A DNA stretch of 64,000 nt from Sulfitobacter dubius (lineage in GTDB: Bacteria; Pseudomonadota; Alphaproteobacteria; Rhodobacterales; Rhodobacteraceae): NCBI RefSeq assembly GCF_900113435.1, contig NZ_FOPG01000001.1, forward strand, positions 1,521,240-1,585,239, given 5' to 3'. The notes beneath the pieces are model-generated. The model saw only the letters and a list, made by a program, of their open reading frames with translations. It was not told where the DNA came from and made no database searches. Both the position numbers and the translations under genes were made by a program. Each line of letters begins with the position of its first letter. The stretch's first letter is position 1. Positions 46,427 to 57,448 of the stretch are shown here, one piece after another.

Positions 46427-46891
46427 ATGCCGATGCCCCGTCCCTGCCCCCGATTGGCTGCCCGCGCAATACTGCTGCACGAAGGCCGACTGCTGCTGGT
46501 GAACGCTTACGCCGACAACCGGCTCGGTCTGATGTGCGCCCCCGGTGGCGGAGTAGAGGCCGGTGCCTCCCTGCCCGACAATCTGCGGCGCGAGGTTTTT
46601 GAAGAGACCGGCTTGGATATCTCCGTAGGGGCTCCTTGTCTGGTGAATGAATTTCACGACCCCGAAGGCGATTTTCATCAAGTCGATATATATTTTCGCT
46701 GTCACCTACTCGGCCCAGCCGAAATCGCCCCCGACTGGCAGGATCGCGAGGCCATTGTCACCCGCCATCAATGGGTAACCCACGCCGAAATGGCGCAGAT
46801 ACCGCATAAGCCTGACAGCCTTGGTCCGGTTGCTTTCGCTCCTGCAGATGCGGCGATTACCTATGACCCGTTGGAGCCGATTTTGCGCTAA
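46427..46891 (+). CDS. NUDIX hydrolase
   Basis: This 154-residue protein has an intact Nudix box, starting GGGVEAGASLPDNLRREVFE and closing ETGLDI (about residues 39-64), the GX5EX7REUXEEXGU pattern. It hydrolyses a nucleoside diphosphate linked to some other moiety; the substrate is unknown. A Cys appears just before the box (LMCAPGG). Its 3' end overlaps the 3' end of the convergent transporter gene by 35 bp. Confidence 0.93.
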   Translation: MPMPRPCPRLAARAILLHEGRLLLVNAYADNRLGLMCAPGGGVEAGASLPDNLRREVFEETGLDISVGAPCLVNEFHDPEGDFHQVDIYFRCHLLGPAEIAPDWQDREAIVTRHQWVTHAEMAQIPHKPDSLGPVAFAPADAAITYDPLEPILR

Positions 46892-47705
46892 GCGCCCAAG
46901 CAATCCCGCCCAAGACCAACGCAGTCGCCAGAAGCAGGGTAAGACTGAGGGGTTCTCCCAAAAGCAGAGAGCCAGCAAGGATGGCAATAATCGGCACACT
47001 GAGTTGCGCAACTGCAGCCGTAGCGCCATCAAGCCGGGTCAACACCGCATACCACAAAGCGTAACCAAGGCCCGAAGTCACCCCGCCGCAGAGCGCAGCC
47101 ATTAACATGCCAGTCGCGGTGAAATGCCCGCCTGCAAACGCAGGCAAAATAAGCATAAAAGGTAGGCAAAGAAGAAAGTTGGCCGAAGTCGCAGCCAAAG
47201 GATCGCCCGATGTGCGACCAATGATCGTATAGGCCGCCCACCCCATTCCGGCCAGCACCATAAGCCCGGCACCAATGATATCCGTTGAACTCTGCCCGTC
47301 TGGCCAGAGAACGATCACCAACCCAGCAAAGGCCGCTACCGCGCCTGTTATCTGCCGTTTTGTTGGTGTCGCACCAGCAAGCGCGGCGTATGTGAACATG
47401 GTGATCTGCACTACACCAAACAAAATAAGGGCACCCAATCCAGCATCCAGCGTCATGTAAGCAAGACTGAAACCGATCATATAGACAGCCAAGCTTAGCG
47501 CTCCGCCGATCCGGTTGCGCCGCAACAGCGGCAACCGTCCGCACCGCAGCGCGACCAAGACCGCCAGTACGATGGCGCCCGCACCGACCCGGACAAGAGC
47601 AAATCCCGCGGGATCAATATGCCCCCAATCAATCGCCATTCTCGTTAGAATGGAATTGGCCGCAAAGGCGCACATGGTGAGGGCGGAGAGAAGGAAAAGC
47701 TGCAT
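46857..47705 (-). CDS. EamA/DMT-family transporter
   Basis: This 282-residue protein has about ten hydrophobic segments in two homologous halves, each an EamA domain (first from MQLFLLSALTMCAFAANSIL, second around GAGLMVLAGMGWAAYTIIGR). Such RhaT/YdcZ-type carriers usually export metabolites or amino acids. Start is set at 47705 because the reading frame upstream is hydrophilic and non-conserved. Base composition is a little lower in GC than the neighbours. Confidence 0.92.
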   Translation of the reverse strand: MQLFLLSALTMCAFAANSILTRMAIDWGHIDPAGFALVRVGAGAIVLAVLVALRCGRLPLLRRNRIGGALSLAVYMIGFSLAYMTLDAGLGALILFGVVQITMFTYAALAGATPTKRQITGAVAAFAGLVIVLWPDGQSSTDIIGAGLMVLAGMGWAAYTIIGRTSGDPLAATSANFLLCLPFMLILPAFAGGHFTATGMLMAALCGGVTSGLGYALWYAVLTRLDGATAAVAQLSVPIIAILAGSLLLGEPLSLTLLLATALVLGGIAWALSAKSAPTGHR

Positions 47706-48047
47706 AGCCCTTCGCTTAGCCTCGATAGCAGTTTGCGCCAAGCCCGCAATTGCCCTGCTCTGACAATCTAGCGGGGTCGTGATCACTAGATTAATCGAAT
47801 CAGACACTGATGCACCTAGCTTTATCCCGGATACTTCGGTGTTTTCGGTAGTCCACTCGGGCAGTTCCAATAGCGCTCGAATAGAACTGCAGTTCGTGTA
47901 TCAAAAGGTAGAAAAGTTCCCCTGCACCTGACCTTGCATCCTGCGGCAGCTGGGTCATAGGCGGAACCGTTTATCGTGGAGAACCTGAGTTCCGACATCA
48001 AATAAGGTGCATATGCGGTCCGTCTATCATCCTGCGTAATACGTGCG
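47706..48047. other. Intergenic region after the binding-protein pseudogene
   Basis: This 342-bp gap is AT-richer than average. A minus-strand frame at 47800-47958 could encode 52 residues (MTQLPQDARSGAGELFYLLI and a basic tail), but it has no Shine-Dalgarno, so I do not call it a gene. No terminator with a T run is seen, and the promoter of the EamA gene must lie here. Confidence 0.4.
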
Positions 48048-49500
48048 TTATGCGATATCACGCAGCAAACGACGCGCCTCTGGCGGGTATCTACTACGCA
48101 GTTGGCTCCATCTCTTAACCTGACTCTCCCGCCCTGCCCGGCTTGTAATAACCTCCCACTGTTGGGCCACTCGGGTTAAGGCCACCTGCGGCGTCACGTC
48201 CCCGTGCAGAGCCCTGTCCAACCCTCTCCCCAATGTTTGGAAATACTCTGATTGTCCTTTGAGATAGAGATCAGGAATGGCCCCCTCAAGCGTAGCGCGC
48301 TGCACCTTTAAGAATGGCTCCGAATAGGCATCTTGCACCCCCGGATCGCTGTAGTGTTCTTCACGGTAAGGATCGAAAAATCCGTCCGCTTGTCGGACAG
48401 CGAGCGTCGACATAGCTGGTGTGACCGCAAAAAGAGAAAATAAGTAACCAAGCTCCTTCTGGGTCGACGCCGTGCCCACAACAAAGCTCCACCCCCAATT
48501 AAAATAGGGAGTCGGCAGCAATTCATTTCCAACTTTCCCGCCCGGCGTGGGGCCATGCACCATCCGCCCCCGCATCGGTGATTGTGGAGAATTCAGGTAT
48601 TTCTGCGTGCCGCCCCAGCCAATGTTGCAATACACATCGCCCTTCGCATATCGCGACCAATTTTCAAACAACCCCAGACTGGACGTTTCGGGAACGAGAC
48701 AATCTGTAATCGCAATCAGCTCCTCCAATGCCGTTATGCCCGCCTCCTCCGAGATTTGCGGTGTCATATCGGGCGAAAATGGCCAGTAACCTTTCGCATG
48801 AAACCGAACCCACCATTCCCATGCGAGGTAGCCGGGTGTCCGAAACAACAACCCGCCATAGCGGCCAGCCGCTGGCGCATGAAAAAACCGAATCTGCCGA
48901 TCCAACTCCTCCCAAGTACTTGGCGTGGTAAGAGAATAGCCAAAGCGATCTGCATAGCGTGCCCGCATATCGGGATCATGCAGCATTTCGCGATGATAAA
49001 ACATTATCATATGCGTCGCCGTCAGTTTGGAACCCATAAGTCTGACCATCAAATCTATCGCCCTCTTCATAGAGCATAGCGTTGCGAAATCCCGTGGGCT
49101 CGTAACGCGCGGCATAATCGTCCAAGGGGTGGATCGCGCCCGCCGCAACAAGGTCAGCCAAGCCGAAAGTAGCAGGTAGGGCGACGTCATATTTCGCTTC
49201 ACCCAATACGCTATTCAACATTAATTCGGCGTTAATCTGGTCAATATGCAGCTCTTGCAAGGTAACTTTGACCCCGGTTTTGGCCGTGAAAGCTGCGGCA
49301 ACCGGTCCAAGATTTGCACGCGACCCTTCCGGCAAAAGCACTGAAAGAGGGCGACTTCTATCCGCCAACTTACGCGCCTTTGCAGCCACCTGCACATCAA
49401 TTGCCACGCTACCGAATGCTGGCGCAGCTACCATCGCCCCCAGTCCGGCTCCCAGACCCAAAGCCATCTTTCTCCTCGTGAGCCCGCGTCCACTTAGCAC
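48048..49500 (-). pseudogene. Tat-exported ABC-type solute-binding protein, frameshifted
   Basis: The gene would encode a ~484-residue periplasmic solute-binding protein of the extracellular solute-binding family 1 type. The start is GTG at 49500, chosen because GGAGGGG lies 6 nt upstream. It gives MLSGRGLTRRKMALGLGAGL, a twin-arginine signal (TRRKMAL) ending near AAPAFG. The first frame reads to a stop at 48976. Homologous sequence continues in the next frame from about 49010 (MFYHREMLHDPDMRARYADR) to 48048, so a +1-base change near 49000-49015 breaks it (total length is 3n+1). Features such as YLAWEWWVRFHAKGYWPFSP are typical of the family. No permease or ATPase gene adjoins it. It is divergent from the kinase gene. 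Confidence 0.82.
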
Positions 49501-49612
49501 ATCGTACCCCTCCAACTCACCGCTGGCTCCAATAACTATCTGCTGCTGTGGAATTGGTTTTAGGTCGGCAGCTATTAACATTGCATTAATCGCTGCCGAC
49601 TATTCATTTGGC

Positions 49613-51601
49613 ATGGTTACGACGCATCCTCTTTGGCGATTGCTCCAGATTTTTGTCAGCCGAATTAGCACCCGACTAAGGCTGGGGCTCCTTCTGGTGG
49701 CCGCGATTATCGGCGCAGCATGATTAGCCGCCACAGCGCAAATGCGGTCCGTGCTCACTAGCCAAGCTCATCTTACCCAATCAGCTGTGCCGATGTTGGC
49801 TCTCTCACAACGCATCGGGCGTTCATTAAACGGCGCATTCCTCCTTGTAGAACAGCTGATCCAAGCAGATGCCGCAGTTTCTCCCGTTTCCCTTGAAAAA
49901 GAGTTGGCCATAAAGATTGATGAGGTCTTCGACCGGCTGGATGACCTGAAGGATTTGGGAATTGCCCCGCCACTCGTAGTACGGTTCGAGGGACAATTAC
50001 AAATGTTGCGGCGCACTACTGCCGCAACGCTTTTGAGCCATCGGGAGATGCGACTTGCCGATACCCAAATCGCAGCGACCCTTGATCGTGCAGAGCAAGT
50101 TCAGGAACAAAGCCATCTAATTATTGATGACCTTGCTTATCAACTTTCAACGGGGACCAATGCACTCTTGAGCGAAGTGGGTGTAAATGGTCCTCCGGCC
50201 AATAGCACCCTCGCGAAGCCTAGCTCAGGCTTTCCTGATATTATGCTAAGTACCCTTAATCTAAATGATATCCGCCTGAGTCTTGACGCTCTTATCAACA
50301 TTATCATCACCCAGGGCCTGCAAGACAAACCGCTTCTGCTCGACCGCGCAAAGCTCTTGGTAAACGAGCATCTGCAAGGTGCCATTACCCGTCTCCCTCA
50401 CATTGCTGACGTGGACGCGCGGCAATCGTTGGCACGCCAAATCGCCGCGCTGCGCGACGACCTATACGACCCCCTGAATGGCTTTTTTGCACATACAGCA
50501 GCACGTTTACGACTTCGTGATAGTTTCAGGGCGTTGCAAGCAGAACATCTACCCATGATTGTCGAGCTATCTAACCTGTCTTCAGACCTAACGCAGAGCA
50601 CTCTGCAATTTGTAGATCGCGCGACGGACAACCTAAGCAATACAATCCACCGGGTCATTTGGATTGTGGGTCTTACCGCAACCTTTTCCCTTATCGCCAT
50701 CGTATTGATCAACGGATTGGTGATTGAGCGACAATTCAACCGTCGCATCCAAAAGTTAACCAATTCCGTCACAGCCATCGCTAAAGGTGACCTTGATCAT
50801 CCGATTACCGTTCGCGGGCGCGATGAACTGGGTGAGATGGCCCGCGCTTTGCTAGTGTTCCGCCGTACGGCAGAGGAACTGCGCCGCTCCAACATTGAGC
50901 TCGAGAAGTTCGCCTATGTGGCCGCGCATGATTTGCGCTCTCCCCTGCGCGCGGTGCATGAATTAAGCTTCTGGGTGCTGGAGGACGATGAAAACGCCCT
51001 CAGCGAAGAAAGTCGCGAATATTTACTGATGGCTCAACAGCGTATTGATCGTCTGAATCGACTGCTGAACGATTTGTTGGACTATGCCCGTGCTGGCCAA
51101 GATTACCCTATTCCCGAGCCGGTCAATATTGGGCAACTGGTGGCAGACCAAGCACGCTTCATCGATACCAATGGTCGGTTCAAGATCACATTTAGCGGCA
51201 TCGACCGGCCAATAGACGTGCAACTCTCGCCGCTGCAACAAATTCTCGGAAACCTCATCTCAAACGCGATCAAGCATCATGACCGTGGCCATGGGACAAT
51301 TCACGTCAATGCCAAGGTCGTCAGCGACCGCTTGGTCTTAACTGTGCAGGATGATGGGCCTGGAATTGAACTGCGCCATCAGAAAACGATATTTGAGTTA
51401 TTCCAAACCCTTAAATCGCGTGATGAAGTTGAAGGGAGCGGTCTTGGCCTTGCAATCGTAAGTAAGCTGGCAATCCATCAAAAAGGTAAAGTCAGCTTGA
51501 TATCAAACCCGGACAAAGGCCGTGGTTCTGCCTTTGTTGTCGAACTGCCTCAGGCACCGCCATCGCAACGTCGTGCTTCGCCTTTCGCGGTGGCGGCATG
51601 A
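49613..51601 (+). pseudogene. Sensor histidine kinase with in-frame TGA after the first membrane helix
   Basis: The frame from ATG 49613 reads MVTTHPLWRLLQIFVSRIST plus a hydrophobic helix, meets TGA at 49721-49723, and continues open to 51601. Codons after the stop encode a ~260-residue helical periplasmic domain (LTQSAVPMLALSQRIGRSLN, TorS-like in style), a second membrane helix (about 50650-50720), HAMP, a HisKA domain with phospho-His in YVAAHDLRSPL, and an HATPase_c domain with NLISNAIKHH, DDGPGIE and GSGLGLAIVSK. An ATG at 49742 could restart translation (619 residues), but the product would lack the first membrane helix and so the sensor domain would not be exported. One base change at the stop would restore a 662-codon kinase. 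Confidence 0.78.
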
Positions 51602-51624
51602 TGCAAGTTTCATAGGATCGCTGG

Positions 51625-52053
51625 ATGAAAACGACTGCCGCGAAATTTCTTATTGTTGATGACGACAAAGTCAGCGTGATGGCTATGCAACGGGCAATGC
51701 GCAAGTTGAAGATCGTGAATGAAACGGCAGTCTGCCACGACGGTCAACATGCGCTGGAGTTTCTGGCGGAGGAGATAAAACGGCATGGGCGATTGCCGCC
51801 CTATATCATCACGCTTGATCTCAACATGCCGCGTATGGGCGGGCTTGAATTCTTGGAAGTTGTCCGCGCCGATCCAGCCTTGGAACGAATGGTGGTTTTC
51901 GTCTTTACCACATCCGATATGCCCACAGACGTTCAGTCAGCCTATAGCAAGAATGTCGCGGGCTATATTGTAAAAGAAAACCCGTCAGAGACCTTTGCAA
52001 ACGCGCTCGACATGTTGAACGCCTACGCCCGGATTGTAGAACTGCCCTGTTAA
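51625..52053 (+). CDS. CheY-like response regulator (Rcp1 type)
   Basis: This 142-residue single-domain receiver has acidic residues in LIVDDDKVSV, phospho-acceptor Asp in IITLDLNMPRMGG (about residue 68), Thr in VFTTSDMP and Lys in YIVKENPSE. The form with the LDLNMPRMGG loop and a long helix after it is that of Rcp1-like regulators that work with phytochrome-type kinases. It lies 23 bp after the kinase gene, likely co-transcribed, and has no output domain. It seems intact although its kinase is interrupted. Confidence 0.92.
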   Translation: MKTTAAKFLIVDDDKVSVMAMQRAMRKLKIVNETAVCHDGQHALEFLAEEIKRHGRLPPYIITLDLNMPRMGGLEFLEVVRADPALERMVVFVFTTSDMPTDVQSAYSKNVAGYIVKENPSETFANALDMLNAYARIVELPC

Positions 52054-52103
52054 GGGCGCTGATTATAACGCGGGGTCAGCAAACCTCTCGCCCTGAACGG
52101 AAA

Positions 52104-52129
52104 GAGGCGCGCCATTTCTGGCGCGCCTC
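52104..52129. terminator. Terminator between the response regulator and groEL
   Basis: An 11-bp perfect stem (GAGGCGCGCCA with TGGCGCGCCTC) with a TTTC loop lies between convergent genes. The minus strand has CTTTCC after it, so it mainly serves groEL. Confidence 0.8.
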
Positions 52130-52154
52130 CGGGTCTTGAGCCAATTGGGCTGGC

Positions 52155-53840
<1,686 letters not shown>

Positions 53841-53865
53841 TCAAAGGGTCGGCAAGCCGGGTGGC

Positions 53866-54153
53866 TTACGCGATGATCCCCATGATGTCGCTTTCTTTCA
53901 TCATCAGCATTTCTTCGCCGTCGACGGTGACCTCTGTGCCGGACCATTTGCCGAACAGGATTTTGTCGCCGGGTGCGACGGCCATTTCGATCAACTCGCC
54001 GTTGTCCTTGCGTGCGCCGGTGCCCACGGCAACGACTTCACCTTCGGAAGGCTTTTCTTTGGCGGAATCAGGGATGATCAACCCGCCGGCGGTTTTCTCT
54101 TCGCTTTCTGTACGCTTTACCAGCACACGGTCATGAAGCGGTTTCAATGCCAT
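53866..54153 (-). CDS. groS: Co-chaperonin GroES (10 kDa)
   Basis: GroES is the lid of GroEL. The 95-residue protein starts [20 protein letters not shown], has the mobile loop [20 protein letters not shown], and ends in the usual hydrophobic IMGIIA. It is first in the groESL operon. A Shine-Dalgarno AAGGAGC lies upstream. Confidence 0.99.
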   Translation of the reverse strand: MALKPLHDRVLVKRTESEEKTAGGLIIPDSAKEKPSEGEVVAVGTGARKDNGELIEMAVAPGDKILFGKWSGTEVTVDGEEMLMMKESDIMGIIA

Positions 54154-54220
54154 CTTTGCAGCTCCTTAAGGCTCAAAGTTACTCTTCCAAACCACCCCCT
54201 CCGGGCGAGGGGTGCAGCCG

Positions 54221-54247
54221 TTAGCACTCAACCCTTGTGAGTGATAA
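54221..54247 (-). promoter_or_regulatory. CIRCE element (HrcA operator) of groESL
   Basis: The sequence TTAGCACTC-N9-GAGTGATAA matches the CIRCE consensus TTAGCACTC-N9-GAGTGCTAA with one mismatch. It overlaps the expected transcription start, 68 bp before groES, and predicts HrcA repression released on heat shock. Confidence 0.93.
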
Positions 54248-54254
54248 CGAGGCA

Positions 54255-54283
54255 TAGCTAAGCAGCGGCCCGCGTCCTGTCAA
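54255..54283 (-). promoter_or_regulatory. Sigma-70 promoter of groESL
   Basis: On the minus strand TTGACA (54283-54278), a 17-bp spacer and TAGCTA (54260-54255) form a near-consensus housekeeping promoter directly upstream of CIRCE. Confidence 0.85.
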
Positions 54284-54319
54284 CAACGGCGTTGAAAAAT
54301 TTTGCGTCGATTGGAACCG

Positions 54320-55000
54320 TTAACCAGCGCCCAGAATGCGCCCTGCCGTTGCCACAGCTTCGGCGCCTGCTGGGGTCAGCCCGTAAATGCCTTTGTCGAC
54401 CTTTTCAAACCACCCATAGTGGTCGTCGCGCATCATGCGGGTTGCCGCCGAGACCCCGGTGGCGCGGGCCACATCCGCGCCTTTGCTCGCGCCTGCCTCA
54501 AAGAGGAAAATCGCAAGTTTCAACGCGTCTTGACGGTAGGCGGTCACCAGCCCCGCACGGGTTTGGCCGCCATCGTTCGGATCCCCCTGCCGCCGCGCGA
54601 ATTCGCGCAAGAGCATCGCCGCCCGTTTGGCATTCTTGCGCGGCGCATAGGGGCCGGGATCGCAATGCACCTCGACCAATCCGTCCGACAGCCGCACGGT
54701 AATCAGCCCCAACCCCAGTCGCCGCGCCAGCGTGACGTTGTCCTTCACCGCTTTGGCAAAGCGTTTGCCGGGTTGGCGAGCCACGGCAAGGTAGACGTCA
54801 TCCGAGACCTTGAGCCTCGCCAGACACTGATGAAACAGCGCCAGCGAAAAGCCGAGCTTTAACTCCACAACTACCGGCGGCTCGGCCCCACGCACTGCTA
54901 CCACATCCGCCGCGCCGACTTCGGCTTTGACCACATAGCCTTGATCCTCAAGGAAAGCCTTGATCGGCGGGTAAAGGTCGGTTTCGCGCGGGGAGCTCAT
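54320..55000 (-). CDS. DUF2161 domain protein (PD-(D/E)XK-like)
   Basis: This 226-residue protein matches DUF2161, predicted phosphodiesterases or nucleases of the PD-(D/E)XK type. The N-terminal half shows the expected core: ETDLYPPIKAFLEDQGYVVK, then AADVVAV and VVELKLGFS (the D...ExK set). The C-terminal half has a winged-helix-like region with KGADVARATGVSAATRMMRD. It may act on nucleic acids, with the second domain for binding; this is inference. The start at 55000 (MSSPRETDLYPP) avoids an unneeded extension. Confidence 0.88.
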   Translation of the reverse strand: MSSPRETDLYPPIKAFLEDQGYVVKAEVGAADVVAVRGAEPPVVVELKLGFSLALFHQCLARLKVSDDVYLAVARQPGKRFAKAVKDNVTLARRLGLGLITVRLSDGLVEVHCDPGPYAPRKNAKRAAMLLREFARRQGDPNDGGQTRAGLVTAYRQDALKLAIFLFEAGASKGADVARATGVSAATRMMRDDHYGWFEKVDKGIYGLTPAGAEAVATAGRILGAG

Positions 55001-55064
55001 GTCGGGCAACTTGCCCCATCGCGCGATGCTATGCAAAGGGGCCGTGCGGCCCTAGACTGACGCG

Positions 55065-55418
55065 ATGACCCGCGACGAATTCAACACCTTCTGCGCCGCC
55101 CTGCCCCAGACAACCCATGTTGTGCAATGGGGCAACGCAGATGTTTGGAAGGTCGGCGGCAAGGTCTTTGCCATCTGCGGCTGGGCCGAGGAAGCGCCCG
55201 CTTTTACTTTCAAGGTGACTGAACTGGGGTTTGAGGTGCTCTCCGACAGCCCCGGCTTGCGGCCCGCCCCCTATCTGGCCTCACGCGGGTTGAAATGGAT
55301 ACAGCATTACGCCGAACCCGGCCCAAGCGAAGACAGCCTGCGTGATCACATACGTGCCTCCTATGACATGATCGCCGCCGCCCTTACAAAAAAGAAGCGC
55401 GCTGAAATGGGCCTCTAG
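55065..55418 (+). CDS. MmcQ/YjbR family protein
   Basis: This 117-residue protein is of the MmcQ/YjbR family (PF04237), a compact double-wing DNA-binding-like fold of unknown role. It opens MTRDEFNTFCAALPQTTHVV and has the family strings QWGNADVWKVGGKVFAICGW and ASRGLKWIQHY. It is divergent from the DUF2161 gene by 65 bp. Confidence 0.93.
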   Translation: MTRDEFNTFCAALPQTTHVVQWGNADVWKVGGKVFAICGWAEEAPAFTFKVTELGFEVLSDSPGLRPAPYLASRGLKWIQHYAEPGPSEDSLRDHIRASYDMIAAALTKKKRAEMGL

Positions 55419-55516
55419 ACCCTCCACGCAATGCCGCAATGCGGCAGGCGTGCGTGACAAGCCTATTCAACCTGCTATAAGGCCCGCAAATCCACCGAAT
55501 AGACAGGACCGCCCCG

Positions 55517-56437
55517 ATGACAACTCTTGTTTTTGGCCATAAATCCCCCGACACCGACAGCACCGGCAGCCCGATCGTTTGGGCTTGGTATCTGAATGAA
55601 ATCAAAGGCATTCCCGCTAAGCCGGTCCTGCTGGGCGAGCCGAACACAGAAGCGCTGTTCATGCTCGACAAATGGAACCTTGATAAGCCCGAAATCCTGA
55701 CCACGCTTGAGGCCGACACCAAGGTTGTCATCGTCGACACCAACAACCCCACTGAACTGCCCGACAACATCAATGACGCCGATATCACCGGCATCATCGA
55801 CCACCACCGTCTGGTGGCCGGGCTGGAAACACGCGGACCGATTGAGATTAACATCCAGCCGCTCGCCTGCACCGCGACCATCATGTTCAAGATGATCGGC
55901 AAACACTGGGCGCAGGCCCCGCGCGGCGTAAAGGCAGCGGCCCTGTCCTGCATCCTGTCAGACACGCTGGAATTCCGCAGCCCGACCACCACGCAAGAAG
56001 ACCGCGCAATCGCTGAAGACATCGCGCGGGACTTGGGCGTTGATATCAGCGACTATGCAACGGAAATGTTCGCCGCGAAATCCGACGTGTCGTCCTTCAG
56101 CGAGGCAGAACTGCTGCGCATGGACAGCAAGGAATTCGACCTCGACGGCACCAACCTGCGTGTGAGCGTGCTGGAAACCACCTCCCCCGCGCCGCTGTTG
56201 GAGCGCAAAGACGCACTGATGGCTGAGATGCCGAAAGTGGCCGAAGCCGACGGTGCCGCGCAGGTGCTCTTGTTCATCGTCGACATCCTGAAAGAAGAGG
56301 CGACGCTGCTGGTGCCCAACGACATGGTCAAACATATCGCCGAGCAGAGCTTTGGCGCCGAGGTCTCCGGCGACACGGTCGTGCTGCCCGGCGTGATGAG
56401 CCGCAAAAAGCAGATCATCCCCAACCTTAAGATGTAA
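55517..56437 (+). CDS. ppaC: Manganese-dependent inorganic pyrophosphatase (class II)
   Basis: PpaC hydrolyses pyrophosphate to phosphate. The 306-residue DHH-family protein shows the metal motifs FGHKSPDTDSTGSPI at the N-terminus, VDTNNPTELP, and IIDHHR, with a DHHA2 C-terminal domain closing in the SRKKQ motif (VMSRKKQIIPNL). Length and motifs are typical. It probably replaces or complements a class I enzyme. Confidence 0.98.
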   Translation: MTTLVFGHKSPDTDSTGSPIVWAWYLNEIKGIPAKPVLLGEPNTEALFMLDKWNLDKPEILTTLEADTKVVIVDTNNPTELPDNINDADITGIIDHHRLVAGLETRGPIEINIQPLACTATIMFKMIGKHWAQAPRGVKAAALSCILSDTLEFRSPTTTQEDRAIAEDIARDLGVDISDYATEMFAAKSDVSSFSEAELLRMDSKEFDLDGTNLRVSVLETTSPAPLLERKDALMAEMPKVAEADGAAQVLLFIVDILKEEATLLVPNDMVKHIAEQSFGAEVSGDTVVLPGVMSRKKQIIPNLKM

Positions 56438-56486
56438 GCCAATCGGGCGGGCCAAGTGCCCGCCCTCGCTTTTTGAAAGGCCGCTC

Positions 56487-57359
56487 ATGACCCGCATTAT
56501 TTCCGCCCTGCCCGACGTATCCGATCAATATGACGCGCTTTTCGTCGATCTTTGGGGCTGCGTGCATGACGGGCGCAAAGCGCTGCCCGATGCGGTGGCG
56601 GCCTTGCAGGCCTATCGCAAGACCGGCGGCAAGGTCGTGTTGGTCACCAACTCCCCCCGTCCGCGTTCGGGCGTTGAGAAGCAGTTGCAGCAGTTTGGCG
56701 TGCCGGAAGACGCATGGGACAGCATCGCCACATCGGGCGATTCCGCGCGCTCTGCCATGTTCCGGGGTGCGGTGGGCGAAAAGGTCTGGTTCATCGGCCA
56801 CCCCGGCGAGCGCAAGTTTTTCGAGCCGCTGGCGATCCTCGAAAACCCGGTTAATGTAGAGACCGTTCCGTTGGCCGAAGCAGACGGCATCGTCTGCACC
56901 GGTCCCGTCGATGCCATGGCCGACCCCGAGATCATGCGCCCTGAGTTCGAGCAGGCCATCGCACGCGGTCTGAAACTGCTCTGCGCCAACCCCGATATCG
57001 TCGTGGACCGGGGCGAGGTGCGCGAATGGTGCGCCGGGGCACTGGCCGCGCTCTATACGGAAATGGGGGGCGAAAGCCTCTATTTCGGCAAACCGCACGG
57101 CCCGATCTATGACCTCGCCCGGCGTCGTCTTGCAGCGCTTGAGGTCGATATCCCCGACAGTCGCATCCTTGCCATCGGAGACGGCATTCTGACGGACGTC
57201 AAAGGCGCGATGGACGAAGGTATCGATTCGCTTTTCATCACCGGGGGACTGGCCGCAGCAGAAACCGCGACCACCCAGCAACCGGACGAAGACAAGCTAC
57301 GCGCCTATCTCGACCGCGAAGCCTCCTCCCCAACCTACACAATCGGATTTCTCCGCTAA
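56487..57359 (+). CDS. HAD-superfamily class IIA hydrolase (TIGR01459 type)
   Basis: This 290-residue HAD IIA phosphatase has motif I as ALFVDLWGCVHDGRK (catalytic Asp pair with the Trp-Gly-Cys variant typical of TIGR01459), motif II in VLVTNSPRPR, and the C-terminal motif IV-like ILAIGDGILTDVKGA. Related enzymes hydrolyse nucleotide or sugar phosphates. It is 49 bp after ppaC in the same direction, so may share its transcript. Confidence 0.93.
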   Translation: MTRIISALPDVSDQYDALFVDLWGCVHDGRKALPDAVAALQAYRKTGGKVVLVTNSPRPRSGVEKQLQQFGVPEDAWDSIATSGDSARSAMFRGAVGEKVWFIGHPGERKFFEPLAILENPVNVETVPLAEADGIVCTGPVDAMADPEIMRPEFEQAIARGLKLLCANPDIVVDRGEVREWCAGALAALYTEMGGESLYFGKPHGPIYDLARRRLAALEVDIPDSRILAIGDGILTDVKGAMDEGIDSLFITGGLAAAETATTQQPDEDKLRAYLDREASSPTYTIGFLR

Positions 57360-57448
57360 CTCAGAAATGACTTGATTTTCTGCAGTTGCGAAGTAATAAA
57401 GTTGCAATAAGACGCACTTTGGCGTCACTTTGTTACCAAGGAGCCGTC

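Noticed and set aside
47800..47958. 52-codon minus-strand ORF after the binding-protein pseudogene
   Set aside because: No ribosome binding site and no recognisable similarity; noted in the intergenic entry only.
49721..49723. Selenocysteine codon in the kinase
   Set aside because: The next 40 bases show no clear SECIS-type hairpin, and the position in a membrane helix end is not one where selenocysteine would be expected.
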